DNA from: Aphelenchoides besseyi
Lineage: Eukaryota; Nematoda; Chromadorea; Rhabditida; Aphelenchoididae
Assembly: GCA_024699855.1 (NCBI GenBank)
Contig: JAMPIQ010000001.1
Span: 2,976,001-3,040,000, forward strand
Length of the DNA: 64,000 nucleotides
Direction: 5' to 3'
Of the stretch, positions 1-12,791 are shown in pieces. The position numbers and the translations under genes are program-made. Every line of letters begins with the position of its first letter. Position 1 is the stretch's first letter. The notes under the pieces are model-generated. The model made no database searches, was not told the origin of the DNA, and saw only the letters and a list, made by a program, of their open reading frames with translations.

Positions 1-413
1 CGACCACCGAAGATGCCGCAGGTATGAAGCGTTTGATGTGTGAGCAAATTAGCTTCGTTTATAAGTTTCCTTCTCAAAAATGATTCTTAAAGAAGTCGCG
101 GGTAATTTGTCGAGAGTAGCGGTCTTTCTATTCGATGTTCCGTAAATGTTGCCATTGATTCCGTCAACGAAAATCGTTCTGCCAAGTGAGTGGAAGCGAA
201 ATTGAGCGCGAAAAAACAAACTCACGGCTCATTTGACTCGTGCAGCTGTTCAATTGGCCTTCAGGCGCGCAGCTTTCAATCAAGAAATTCATTCGACTCT
301 AAAACTGAACATCTGACCGCATCGGAACGGCAGATGGCCGACTCTTCAGGTTCGAAATTGACCAGCGCGCGCACTTTGAAAACAAACTCCAAAACTACGT
401 GCCATAAAATTGA

Positions 414-1604
414 ATGCTACTGTTTTTCATCTGTCGATTGTTTCCAGATCTTGGAGACGTTTTTGGATCCGTTTGGAAGAAAGGTCAGTTCGCGAGTAAC
501 GAACGTTTTAGTTTTTTCGTTTCAGTCAAACAAGTCATGGGTTTCTCTCCACCGTGCTACAACAATGGTCACAAGAATCTTCGGGGATTATGCGAATGTC
601 CGAGATACTACGAAGGTAAAGATCGTAACCCCAAATCAATTGTTTCATTTGAATTTGAAGGTGAACAATGCGAATCTATTATTTGTTTGAACAATGGTAC
701 ACGGACAAAAATTAGATCGATGGTTCCTCAACAAGATGTTTGCAAGTGGGTTTTTCAATTTTTTTGCTTTGCATACTCGATCTTGTTTAGGTGTCCACAT
801 CCCAACTACATTACCGGTCAACATTGCCAATACATTCATTGTCAAAACGGAGGCGTTGATACGGGCAACGGATCTTGTAAATGTAACAGCGACTTTTACA
901 CCGGCCAGTTCTGCGAGGTATAATTTGGAGCTGAGATTAATTTTGACGTTGATTTTCAGTCATACGCTTCTTCATGGGTTGCTGTTCTTGGTGTTCCATT
1001 GATATGTCTTGCAATAATCGTCATTTGCTGTATATTTTGTCGTCTGGACATTTGCCCTCGTCGTTCAACTCGTAGACGTAAGAGAGTATCCTGATTGTTG
1101 ACTTCTTATTTGTGTAACTTCAGGACACAGTGAACGACGACGACACCACGGCAACTATCAAATACCATCGAGACGATCATATGCAAACCATCACAATCGA
1201 TATGCGCCGAACATCATTTCAGAGACAGTTTCGGATCAAGCACGAATGCTTCAGGTAAACATACTGAAAGTTTATACCAATCAAGCTTTCAGGAAAATTT
1301 GCTAAATGATGCTGCTGCTCGTCGACAAGCAACCGAACGAACAAGTTCGTCAGCCAATCGATCGTCTCTTTTAGTTTATCGTCTTGAAGCGGTCCCGGCT
1401 TTCAATCCCGAAGCATTCGCCAACGTTGACTACAAATCTCTCGAAGGTCCACCACCGTATGAAGAAGCGATCATGTCTCGATATGTTCCGATCAATCCGC
1501 CAACTTCATCGAATGATCACAACCTGCCTCAATACTCTCCTCCACGGGTAACAACAAATCAACAGCAACTGTCGAGAAGCCATCGGAACAACGACGTCGG
1601 CTGA
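414..1604 (+). CDS. EGF-like single-pass membrane protein with PPxY tail
   Basis: Seven exons splice in phase, with boundaries near 483/526, 619/665, 758/792, 918/960, 1077/1124 and 1255/1294. The protein has two EGF-like, cysteine-rich segments: one has the core CYNNG...CECPRYYEGEQCE, the other HCQNGG...CKCNSDFYTGQFCE. A hydrophobic helix encoded at about 972-1040 follows, then a Cys- and Arg-rich juxtamembrane stretch and a cytoplasmic tail. The tail carries PPPYEEA, a PPxY-type motif that WW domains (for example of Nedd4-type ligases) can bind. This layout suggests a type I surface protein with an adhesive or signalling ectodomain. The ATG at 414 begins with hydrophobic residues (MLLFFICRLF) that could act as a signal sequence, but a further upstream exon, even outside the window, is possible. 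I do not recognise an orthologue. A poly(A)-type AAATAAA lies about 100 nt past the stop. Confidence 0.7.
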
Positions 1605-1792
1605 TGTATTCATTTGTATTTGACAATGGAATAGTCTTTCAAATGTCACAAATTTCAACTACAAACATCCAGGGCATTTTCTCAGTATATTTGCACAGTA
1701 TTTAAATAAATTAGTTACCTTTAAAAGGCTTTCATACGACTGAACACTTAATTTATTCGACATGTAATCAACAACAAGGAGAAACTGAGAAC

Positions 1793-2896
1793 TCAATTAT
1801 CGTCTTTCGCTTCGTAGACAATATCACGACCCAACTCGTTGGCAAACTCGTAGTACAGATCGCTGACATCGACGCGTTGATAACGAGTTTTCTCGGTTGC
1901 AGTAATGTGAACAACTAAATTAAAATATTGAAAGTAATAAAGTAAACAAAATACCAGTGCATTGACCACCAGAACCATTGTCACGATAAGTAGCGTGCAT
2001 GATCGCACGACGACCGAGTTGACGAGCCTCTTCATCGGTCATTTTTGGCTTGTAGTGGGTATCCAGAATACCGTAGGCGTTGATTGAACCGGAACCAACC
2101 GAGCAAACGCGTTGTTGTAAACGCTGACCGTCGTTGTCGACGTAGAAGATCGATGGGCCGCGCTTATCATAACCGGCAACCATTGAACCCTAAGATTTGA
2201 CTTAACAACATTAACGACCTTAACATACCACCGACAATCCATAGGCTCGCCATCCGTACATAACATTAGCAAAATATCTAAACTTTTTAATTACTTTTAT
2301 TCCCACTCTTACGACTGACCTGCTCGTTGCACTGACTGTGATGTCCGTTTTCTCGCGCAATTCGAAAAGACTACAAACCAGTTGAAATAATACAAATAAC
2401 CGGATACCCATCTTACTTGCAGTATTTGGAGACCATTCGAATCCAAAATTGACAGTCAGCAGCTCCACCGGCCATCGTTGCCACAATATGATCGTTGATG
2501 TCGAGGATCTTGTTGACTGTTGCCGATGCTAAAAATAGATGCTTAGACGAAAACAATTATATTCGCTTGCCGATATAAGTTCCTCCTGATGCACGAGAGT
2601 CGACGGCACAAATTACTCCTCCTTTGTCATTCGGAGTTGCGGGCTCGTAAATGAAAGCAAGAGTCGTTGTACCCTTTAGAAATTGCATGTTCTTAGCTTG
2701 AGAGTTTGGTCCAAAATGTGTCTTAACAAACTCGTCCGGCTAAACACGACAATCGATGTTGTTCAAGCGACTTCTGACTTACGTGAATTGCCAATGGCGG
2801 TTGAATGAACTTCAATTCCGACAAATTCGGTTCGTTCATGAACTGCTTCTTGAACTCAGTTGTCTGCTCATCGTCTCGACCATTCAATGCAAACAT
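1793..2896 (-). CDS. pbs-5: 20S proteasome subunit beta type-5 (chymotrypsin-like)
   Basis: Catalytic beta-5 subunit of the 20S core, which cleaves after hydrophobic residues. Spliced exons give a propeptide ending in FLKG, then the mature N-terminal TTTLAF with the catalytic threonine. A nematode-type insertion (YEPATPNDKGG) precedes the DSRAS motif. Further family marks are the TMAGGAADCQFW block, the GSMVAGYDKRGP strand, the SVGSGSINAYGILD loop and the late YRDNGSGG motif. The C-terminus ends in ELGRDIVYEAKDDN. The start is the ATG at 2894-2896, giving a propeptide of ordinary length (MFALNGRDD...). It is divergent from the B9D2 gene 340 bp away. No broken or missing catalytic residue is seen. 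Confidence 0.93.
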
Positions 2897-3235
2897 TTTG
2901 ACGCTGAAACCGAGCTTGATGAAACTGCGAGAATAAATACGATCGACAAAATAACGAAACGCAAAATCATCATTTCTCTCAGCCAAAAACTTTGTGCTTG
3001 TAACATACGACTAAGTGTCAGGAATTGACTTTTCGTGTTCACATGGTCAACAAACTTACAATTGGGATTCTATTTGGCAGAAGGTTGTTTGGACGAGTAC
3101 ATTTAAACATTAGCAGCTGATTGATTATCGGACAGAAATGGCAGAAAATGAAATCGATAAGAGTCATCTGATCGGTTGTCAATGGCAACCAACTTACACG
3201 ATGGCAAAACAGTTTGTATACCACAGTCAAACGTC
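2897..3235. promoter_or_regulatory. Shared upstream region between pbs-5 and B9D2
   Basis: The 339 bp between the two divergent start codons contain no supported exon. Open frames here on either strand are short and lack protein similarity that I can recognise. The region holds the candidate X-box listed separately, close to the B9D2 start. TTTCAG or TTTAG trans-splice acceptors are not obvious immediately before either ATG. Confidence 0.5.
3175..3189 (+). promoter_or_regulatory. Candidate X-box (RFX/DAF-19 site) of B9D2
   Basis: The sequence GTTGTC-AAT-GGCAAC is an almost perfect inverted repeat matching the RFX half-sites GTNRCC and RGYAAC, with a 3-nt spacer. It ends 46 bp upstream of the B9D2 ATG. 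In C. elegans, transition-zone genes of this module are driven by DAF-19 through X-boxes near the start codon, usually with a 2-nt spacer. Site and position are seen directly; binding is inferred. Confidence 0.7.
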
Positions 3236-3877
3236 ATGGCTGAAGTTCACGTTTTTGGGCAAATTGAAAGTGCTTACGATTTTCCGGACAATCGACTTTT
3301 TTGTCGATGGAATCTGCATATCGGTAAACGAGAATTGAAAGCGGTTAACCAGATACATTTTAAGGAGGTGGATGGCGAATAATCGAAGGAGAACAAGATG
3401 GTCAAACTCAAGTAATTTGAACGGAAAAGATGTTTATTTTTCGGATTTTAGGTCGATTTGCCGATTATGCAACGTGCATATTTTAGTCATCCAATTGACG
3501 TTCATTTGAGCACAAAAACCATACAGGGGTGGCCGAAGATTACGATTGAAGTTTGGCATCACGATGAATACAATCGCCAAGAAATTTATGGTTATGGCAC
3601 GGCTTTCATTCCAACAAGCCCTGGAGAACACGAAGTATGTTATTTGTGCTATGATCAATAATATCGTATTTAGATTGAGTGTCATTGTTGGAGACCGAAA
3701 GGTGGCTTTCGAGATGAGATCATGCAAAAGTTTGTGGGCGGAGGTCTTCAACTTCGTTCTTTGCATGTTCTCGACTCAGCCGAACGCATGAAATTGCATA
3801 CGGTAGCTGCTGGAATCGTTACTCTGCGTTTAAGAGTCATAACAAGAAATTTTGATCGTTTCGGAATCCAATGTTAA
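3236..3877 (+). CDS. B9D2: B9 domain-containing protein 2 (ciliary transition zone)
   Basis: B9D2 (MKSR-2) is a component of the MKS/B9 module at the ciliary transition zone, where it helps gate entry of membrane proteins into the cilium. The spliced product begins MAEVHVFGQIESAYDFPD and continues through the B9 (C2-like) domain with the hallmark strings GQTQVDLPIMQRAYFSHPID, QGWPKITIEVWHHD and FVGGGLQLRSL. It ends LRVITRNFDRFGIQC, matching the family C-terminus. The ATG at 3236 is chosen because it starts exactly at the conserved MAEVHV. An earlier ATG at 3138 is in another frame. An AATAAA lies at 3903-3908. In nematodes this gene is expected only in ciliated sensory neurons, which fits the X-box just upstream. 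Confidence 0.93.
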
Positions 3878-4117
3878 GATTTGATGTTCAATTCGTCTGT
3901 GCAATAAATGAAGACAAATACTCGAATCGAGAGTTTAACTTGAGAATCGATCTGTAACTTGAGCTCAAACCACTTTGCTGCTCAAGAGTAGAACAACATT
4001 TTCAACGCCATGCCCAAACTTGGTAATCCCGCAATTGTTTATTTTTCCGCTGACCTTTAAAACGCTTGGATTAGAGTTGCAAGTTTGGCGCTGAATCGTT
4101 TCGATAATCAACAAAAT

Positions 4118-4819
4118 TTATTTACAAAACTCGTTTGGCAAGTAGTCCGGAGGAAAGGGATAACAATTTTCGGGTTGATAGATGGGCATAAACGTGCTGA
4201 ACATGTCGCGTGGATTTTCATATTTGACGACTGGTGGAGAATGGAATGGAGGCGAAATTGAGGACGATGAGGCTTGAGCATTTTCGATATCCGCTCGTTC
4301 TTTGTACGAATTGGTCACTTGCATTTCTTTCATAACCACCTGTAAATAACGAACAATCAATTCTGATAAGTTCAGTACTTACGTGCTTAAAATCGTCGGT
4401 CATCAACGGTCGAAGAGCTCCCGTGTAAGAACATTTAATCTGAAAGAAGGTTTTTTGTTTGATCTGTAGAGAGAACTAACCATTTCTCCACTTATGATCC
4501 GCTTCAAGTGAGTAATGTAAGCAGAAGCCAATCTTAGTGTTCGAATCTTCGACAAATCTTTCTCAACAAACGGGACCTTGTGACGAATTGTTTCCAGTTT
4601 TCGTTTGATTTCTTGATTTCGATGACGTTCCTTTTCACTTGATTTCTTCTTCTTCGATACACTTCCTGTCGACTTGCCATTGTCCGAACGACCAACTCGT
4701 CTAAACAAAACTCATCAGCGATCTCTTGTGGTTTCAACTTACCGTGATTTCGAAGTTTCCAACGACATAGTTGTGCTTTCAAATTCATCACCAAGACGCT
4801 GCGATTGAAAGTTATTCAT
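4118..4819 (-). CDS. bHLH transcription factor, TCF21/musculin-like
   Basis: Four exons. Exon 1 (4743-4819) begins MNNFQSQRLGDEFE and splices in phase into the exon encoding a Lys/Ser-rich stretch and the bHLH domain. The basic region contains EKERHRNQE, followed by helix 1 (KLETIRHKVPFV) and a short loop. Helix 2 (LSKIRTLRLASAYITHLKRII) is nearly identical to the TCF21/musculin signature. Two downstream exons encode a Ser/Pro-rich tail ending in DYLPNEFCK. Proteins of this class bind E-boxes as heterodimers with E/Daughterless-type partners and direct mesodermal or neuronal fates. The canonical Asn of the basic region is replaced, so E-box affinity may differ. The gene ends 240 bp from convergent B9D2. 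Class is confident; the exact orthologue is not. Confidence 0.82.
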
Positions 4820-6907
4820 CGTGTTTGCAACTATCTAATCCGCTGAAAAACAACAATACAAATTAGCGATCAACTGAAGCGTTTAGACGAACGCGCCCGT
4901 GCCGTGGATTATTGGCCGGCAATCTGTTGCACAAGTGCGACGATCGATCGCGCATACCATAAACTTTCTAAGGATCCGCCTTTTCTCGAAAATCGGGATT
5001 AAAGGCAAAACAAGAAGGTTGAACTAATCCGTTTAAACTAATGAGTTTACTCTGCACATCTTGTAAGAGAATAATACGGTAACTTTGATACACAACCAAA
5101 TGATTAACCGACAATAAGCGTGTAAAAATGGCGCACAAGTTAGATGAAGTGAAATGTCGGCCGCTTAAAACCGAGCGTATAGTTTACGATGTGCCTTACG
5201 GGCAGTCGGCTTGTGCTTACAATCAACTGTTAACTTGAACAGTTACTTGAGATTGTTTGGCTTCAGGGTTGTATATGGTTTAGTCTCGTTCGACCACCTT
5301 TTAATTTATTAGTCATTATGACCAATGTAGAATAGCGATTGGCCGTTTACGATTCGGATTACCACAAGCGTTGAGGGCTTCTGTTCGTCCTTTATGATCG
5401 GGTCAATTTGTTTCTTACGCAACTGCGTGTAAATCGCGCCATTTTACGGATGTCACGGTGACAGTAAAACTCGGAAACTCACAGCTTCAACTTTTTTACT
5501 GTACTTTTGTGGCGCCAAATGGTCGGAATACAAATTGGTTTCTAGCGATCGCCGTCAGCTGTGAAAGCCGCTTAATAGTTGGCCGATATTCGATAACACA
5601 AACAAGTTCCCGACTCTCGACAAAGAGATTGCGACTGTTGTTTCGGGAATGCCATCAACCGAATATGCCGAACGTATTACGTAACTTGAGTGTTGACTTG
5701 TCAGGTCACTCGATTGTCAACGATTTGAAGATCTTTCCGTCTTACCGCACCAGAAATCCATCGGCACTTGTCCTCGTTGAAGAGCAACAGTTGCCAACAG
5801 TTCGGCACCTTTGAATGCGCAGTAAATCCGTCAACGAGCGATTGGATTTTGATATCACAGCAGCCAACGAACTTCTTGCTTTGGATTATTGGAAGATTAT
5901 CTGTAACACTTGAATCCGAATACCAAAACATAGAAAAAGCAAAATGTTAATGTACGGTATCTTCTCAGAATGCGCCTTTCCGAAGATAAGTGTTGAAAGG
6001 TTTAAAGAACTGATAGAACTGCACTTCGAGTTTAGTAAGAAGATCGAGTTCATTTTGCGTTTTGATGTGCAAATAAGAGACTTTTGTGCTTGTCAGTTGC
6101 AAATGAACGATTGAACTTTTTACGCTCAATTTTGCTATCTAATTCGATTGAAGAACCTGAAGTTTATATGTGCGTTTGTGTGCTCTGTGAGTAACAAAGT
6201 TTTATTCCTGTCGTTTGTTTAGACTCGTCGAGTGCACGTGTCTGTGTTTCTAGGGAACCCAGACAACAATAAAGAGCGATCGACGGAACGAACGTTCAAA
6301 TCGGAATCGAACAAGAAAAAGTTTTTCTTGAAACGATTTGATAGTTTTCGGATGAAAACGTTGGGATTGCGATCGTTTCACGCATTCCAACGATTCTTAC
6401 AGAGTAAATGGGTTAACGGACGTGTTTTATCACGACGATCATTTTAAGATCTTACAAAGTGCGTGAATACGCACACGTGTATGACTTCCACCCAACGCTG
6501 CGAATTGTCGGTCGTTTCTCTTTTCCCCCGACTGACTTCGCTCTTTCCCGTCGGTGCCTCTGCGTGCAATTCTCTCGGTGACTGGCGGAGACAGAGACGC
6601 GATGGGAGAGAAAGAAAAGAGAGCAGCACCCCACAACCTGATTTACGCGGTGCAGCACGACGACATTAGTTGGGAGGCTTGCGAATCACGCATTTCAAGT
6701 ACGAAAATCAGACGTTAGTTGAAGGGAAATTTACGTGCGGAATTTGCGTTTAATCGAGTTCTTCGATCCGTGTCGTATGTCCAATTGACGGAACGTGTGC
6801 GTGTTCAAATAAGCCCAATAATTACAAATTTCTACTTTAGGCGTCTTTGCCGCCGTTCTTTCGTGCACGTCGTCCCGAAACTTTGGGTAATCGCGAGCGG
6901 CAGGAAA
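4820..6907. other. Gene-poor region between the bHLH and MATH-BTB genes
   Basis: About 2.1 kb with no exon I can support. Open frames here are short, mostly start with GTG or TTG, and resemble no family. The left part is probably the bHLH promoter and the right part the promoter and 5' leader of the MATH-BTB gene. A TTTAG acceptor at about 6840, 68 nt before the ATG, could be a trans-splice site or the end of a leader intron. A GA/CT-rich patch lies at about 6515-6625. Confidence 0.5.
6515..6625. promoter_or_regulatory. GA/CT-rich patch upstream of the MATH-BTB gene
   Basis: The plus strand is pyrimidine-rich on the left (TTTCTCTTTTCCC, then CTCTTTCCC) and purine-rich on the right (GGGAGAGAAAGAAAAGAGAG), so the two flanks can partly pair. 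It lies 280-390 bp upstream of the start codon. GAGA-type promoter elements or a structured leader are both possible. No function is shown. Confidence 0.3.
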
Positions 6908-8538
6908 ATGAGCGGTTTGCATCAGATGCAAGAGGTCTTTCCAATTCGACGAGCCAATTCAAGTACGTTGAATCGATTATTGAATTTCGTTTTGTTCTTA
7001 CGATCATCTTTCTCTTTGAATGCCACCAACTAATCGAGACATTCATCTCCTAACCAAAAATCGATATTGCTTTACATTTTGCTATTCGCTGATTGCTTCC
7101 TTTCAGTTGCCATCGACATGCAAGACATTCCAAATCTTGATCTCCGCTGCAACATTTCCTGTCCGTCGACTTCACGTTCCGCCTCGATGTTCGGAATCGA
7201 GCCTTCGAGTTCCGAATGTGTTACGATTTGGCAGCCGGTAACTTTGCGACAAGAATGGACGGTAAATAACATTGTTGTAATTTATCACTAACTGATCGTT
7301 TTTAGATTCCGAACATAAGTCGGGCGTTGAGTCTTTCGACTCCGGGCATTTGCATGCGAAGTCGTGCGTTCTGTGATCCGTCTATGCCCGACATCACGTG
7401 GCAATTGTGTTTGTATCCGGGTGGTAAACGTGAAGAAAACAAGGGCCATGTGTCTCTTTTCCTTAAGATGTCGACAAATCATACCAGTCGTGAAGTAAGC
7501 GAGCAAAAACTTTATCGTTCATTTATTTTCCTCTATTCAGTTCACAGTCCGTGCTGAATACTGTTTCACCTTTTTGAAAGAAGGAGCAGCATCTAAATTC
7601 AAGAACGTCAATATCGGCGATTTCAAAGTCAAGCCAAGCAAAGGATCTCACTCTTGGGGACTTCGTAACATTCCAAGACAAAAAGTATTAGATGCCATTG
7701 GCAACGATGATTCGTTGCATATTCTGTGCCAAATCGAAGCGATTCCCGATTTCAACAAAATCCAAACCACAGTCATTCGTCGAGAAACAACCATCAACAG
7801 TTCACAGGTTTGTTCGAATTCTTTTCGGTTTTGTATTGTTTGTTTTTAGCTTACTCAAGACTACCTTAATCGTTTGAATGCCATGTACATCAGTGGTGAA
7901 GGAGCGGACTTCGTGATTGAGTGCGAGAACCGTAAATTCGATGTTCACAAGTTTATTCTAATGGCCCACTCCGACGTCTTCCGTGCAATGTTCAAACATC
8001 CGAGCACTATTGAAAACATTGAAAACAAAGTGGTTTTGAAGGACACAAATCCGACCGCGGTTGATCAAATGCTTACGTACATGTACTCCGGCTCATTGCC
8101 GGACACCTTCTTGGATGAACACGCTTCAGCGTTGATGCAAATCGCCGAGAAATATGCGTTGGATTCGTTGAAGTTATTATGCCAAGAAAAATTGATCTCA
8201 CGGTAAAACACTTAAACAATAAGTACAATAATGTCGATGTTTTCAGTTTGTCCGGCAACAACGTTTGTTTTATGCTGGACATTGCCGATACACACAACGC
8301 TGATTTGCTTTTGGACGCTTGTATTCCGATTGTAAGTTCAGAGATTAGTCTACGCTTATTGAACAATGACATGTAGGTTCGGGCATATTCTCATCGCGTG
8401 ATTACCAGTCCGGAATGGGCAGAACTTCGCAACGTGAACTTGCAGCTCGTGACAAATGTGTTGGAAAAAATCGTCATCTACGAGGATGCTCCACCATCTA
8501 AACGGTTGAAATTGAATATGCAGCAATTGCAACGTTAA
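6908..8538 (+). CDS. MATH-BTB protein, SPOP/BATH-like CUL3 substrate adaptor
   Basis: The MATH domain binds substrates and the BTB domain binds Cullin-3, so the product should recruit proteins for ubiquitination. Exon 1 (MSGLHQMQEVFPIRRANSS) joins in phase to an exon starting IAIDMQDIPNLD. A MATH domain follows, with the strings ITWQLCLYPGG, VSLFLKMS and SHSWGLRNI. The BTB domain begins GEGADFVIECENRKFDVHKF and has the SPOP-like HSDVFRAMFKH and AVDQMLTYMYSG. A BACK-like helical end includes AEKYALDSLKLLCQ. The tail is KRLKLNMQQLQR, a basic cluster in the position of the SPOP nuclear signal. Length and domain order match SPOP and its nematode relatives, but the family is large in nematodes and a one-to-one name is not safe. 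AATAAA occurs about 360 nt downstream of the stop. Confidence 0.88.
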
Positions 8539-9008
8539 CCACAAACAAATTCCAACCTTTCATTTGTTGTGTGTACATACTCGTTGAATCAATTCGGCAA
8601 TCGATTAAGGTTTTTGGGATTCGTGCAATGTGTCAGCCTTTCAAGCCTCTTTGTCTAAGTCATTAAACCTTTCTAGCCGCCTATGTTATCTAAGGAACTG
8701 TTTTTATAAAATTAAAAGGATAGCTACCTTCACACATTGTTTCGTATTGTGTTCTTACCCTTATATTTTGTTGTGGCCTTTTTTCTTTAAGCAATGAATT
8801 CACACAACAATCTAAAAGATCATCTTGTTTATTTCGTATAAGGAATCCGATTTCCACATTCTCTCTTGATTCGTCTTTCAATCAATTTGATGTAACGAAT
8901 AAAATTTGTGTAAGAATCGAATTTGAGTGGTTTTGTTATACGTTAGATCGAGAATTATTGTAAGAAAGTTTTGAGTTGACTTCAATTTCATGAACAGAAA
9001 TCGAAAAG
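8539..9008. other. Spacer between the MATH-BTB gene and riok-2
   Basis: About 470 bp that should hold the 3' UTR of the MATH-BTB gene and the promoter and leader of riok-2. I see no exon, repeat or RNA gene. GAATAAAATTTG near 8898 is a likely poly(A) signal for the upstream gene. Confidence 0.5.
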
Positions 9009-10901
<1,893 letters not shown>

Positions 10902-11185
10902 TCTACACGACTGTTAACTATTTTTGTTATTTGTTGATGTTTGTTGTTAACATTTTTATCTAATAAATTTAAAGTTTTCTTTGACTTTTTGCACTTTGAT
11001 TCGCGATAGGGGGCGTGATAATGGCGAACAATCATATTGATGATCTTGCACTCTGCCCTCGACCTCTCATGACGACTGTATAGATAGCGGAGCAAAGCGA
11101 AAGTGGTCACAGTGCAAAACGAGTTTACCGTCGTTTGGTTTTGTAGCAGAAAGTCGCGATCTTTCTTTGTTCGAATTGATAAAAA

Positions 11186-12273
11186 ATGACCAAGTCGTCG
11201 GCAAGTGTGACAATTCCCGATAATCTGGAGGTTTTGTAAGGCTATTGAAATCACATTTAACGTACTTATTTAGTATAATGTTGAACAGTTCCTGTGTCCC
11301 AGGTGTACGTTATGCTTTCTAGTGCCTTATACAAAATAACAACTTTAGGTTACGAAGGAGATCTCAAAGCGGTCATCATTTCAGAGGGAATGATTCGGGT
11401 AATAAGTGCATTTCGAATTTATTAAAGGTATGTATTTTAGGATCGAATTAAACAACTGGCTCGTGAGTTACAATAAAATGTTGGATCGATGTTTGGAATG
11501 TAAATATTTAGGAGAAATTCACGAAAATGTGGGCGATCAAGCGATCTCGTTGATTTGTGTACTGAAGGGAAGTTACAAGTAAGAGTTGTTAGTGAGTCGA
11601 AGATTAGAATTTAACTTGTAGATTCTTTACTACGTTAGTTGACGAGTTAGCGATCGTTAGACATCAATGCAAAACGCAATTGACCGTCGATTTCATTCGA
11701 GCAAAAAGTTACGAAGATACGGAAACCACCGGTCAACTTCAACTAATCGGTCTTTCTTCAATGGATGAATTGAAAGATCAGAACGTCTTGGTAAGGGTAC
11801 GCTTATTTTGACGTTTACCTGAATTCAGATTGTTGATGATATTGTGGATTCCGGTCTCACACTCAAACGTCTCATTCAAACCGTCGAAGCTCAATCAGCT
11901 AAGAACGTTTGGACCGCACTTTTATTATCGAAACGAGTAAAGCGTGAACACGAAGTAGCCGAGAACTATGTCGCCTTCAATATTCCGGATCGTTTCATTG
12001 TTGGATTTGGTTTGGATTACAATCAAAAGTACGTATTCTTGACGTTTAGTTCTTATTTTATTTTCAGATTCCGAGATTTGGGTACGTGAAATAATGAGAG
12101 ATTGTAGAACGTTATTACAACTGGGTTTCTATGAAATATAAGATCTCAAAACGATTTTGCATTTGCTTTAAATTACCATTGAAATAACGTTCTACAATTC
12201 TCTATCGTTTGGCTATTTAGCGCACATCGCCATTATGTCAGATGCGGGTATCGAGAAGTACAAAAAGAAGTGA
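11186..12273 (+). CDS. hprt-1: Hypoxanthine-guanine phosphoribosyltransferase
   Basis: Purine-salvage enzyme converting hypoxanthine or guanine plus PRPP to IMP or GMP. Exons give MTKSSASVTIPDN at the start (ATG 11186), then ISEGMIRDRIKQLARE. The CVLKGSYKFFTTLVDEL block contains the LKG PRPP contact. VDFIRAKSYEDTETTG is the flexible loop, and LIVDDIVDSGLTLKRL is the PRPP-binding signature. The end is VGFGLDYNQKFRDLAHIAIMSDAGIEKYKKK, the type I HPRT base-binding region. The last intron (12082-12220) contains a strong hairpin, listed separately. The poly(A) signal AATAAA at 12319-12324 lies inside the convergent Ly6 gene, so the two transcripts probably overlap at their 3' ends. Confidence 0.93.
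12096..12203 (+). repeat. Inverted repeat forming an intronic hairpin in hprt-1
   Basis: The left arm at 12101-12116 and the right arm at 12183-12198 are perfectly complementary over 16 bp (ATTGTAGAACGTTATT). Pairing extends on both sides with single mismatches or bulges (AGAG outside, CAA.TGG inside), giving roughly 25-28 bp. The loop is about 45-55 nt. The hairpin occupies most of the 139-nt intron 12082-12220 and draws the two splice sites together. It could be a small palindromic mobile-element remnant, a structured splicing element or a microRNA-like precursor. Confidence 0.8.
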
Positions 12274-12281
12274 TCTGTCTG

Positions 12282-12791
12282 CTAGATCTTTATTGCAAAC
12301 ATTACAATTGTTGTTATCAATAAAAGTTGAACGAGTTGGAGAGGTATAGATCGAGAGTTATGATTGCAGTAATCAGTTTGGCAAATGCATTCGGTCCCGT
12401 ATTTATTTTTCCACAATATTGAGCTACCGCACATTTCCACAATCGTATCATCGCTGTCCATCAAACATAGACGTTGTGTTCTTATCATACCTAAACATTG
12501 AGTCACCAATTTAGATCGTGGGTTAGAATTTCGAAGTTTAAGCAAAATTTGACCTCTTCATTTGTATGCAAATAGAACTCACCATCGATGAAGGCTTCTC
12601 GTTTAATGCACGCAGCTCCAACACAAGACGAATAGATCGTACATTGTTCTTCGAACGAATCACAAAGCTGACAGATCACTGACCACGCTAAATAAGTGAT
12701 AGCAATTACCATACCGTTTGTACAGAAACTCACCTAATCTCACTTCATTTGTGAAGATCAGTGTTGAAAACAAAATCGTCCAGAGTTTCAT
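12282..12791 (-). CDS. Ly6/uPAR-type three-finger protein, probably GPI-anchored
   Basis: Three exons. The signal peptide (MKLWTILFSTLIFTNEVRL) is followed by a cysteine framework typical of Ly6/uPAR folds: ICQLC, six residues, C, five residues, C, four residues, C, later LC and MC, and a final ECICQTDYCN. That final CxCxxxxCN element is diagnostic. The C-terminus (IPLQLVQLLLITTIVMFAIKI) is hydrophobic and ends the protein, as in a GPI-attachment signal, so the product is likely on the outer cell surface. Nematode relatives include the ODR-2/HOT group, which modulate receptors and neurons. I cannot assign a particular member. It ends only 8 bp from the stop of convergent hprt-1. Confidence 0.8.

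Noticed and set aside
190..690. 166-codon plus-strand open frame overlapping the EGF gene
   Set aside because: It begins at a non-ATG codon and crosses proposed introns; the other frame has conserved EGF cysteines and phase-matched splice sites.
3138..3338. An alternative start for B9D2 at 3138
   Set aside because: It is in a different frame from the conserved MAEVHVFGQI start and runs into unrelated residues.
5458..5814. 118-codon open frame between the bHLH and MATH-BTB genes
   Set aside because: GTG start, no splice partners, no similarity; overlapped by other frames of equal quality.
6439..6669. Several overlapping 60-70-codon frames on both strands
   Set aside because: They arise from the GA/CT-rich low-complexity patch.
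10902..11185. An operon of riok-2 and hprt-1 on the plus strand
   Set aside because: The gap of 284 bp is long and no acceptor lies next to the hprt-1 ATG; the riok-2 AATAAA is 220 bp upstream. It is possible but not supported.
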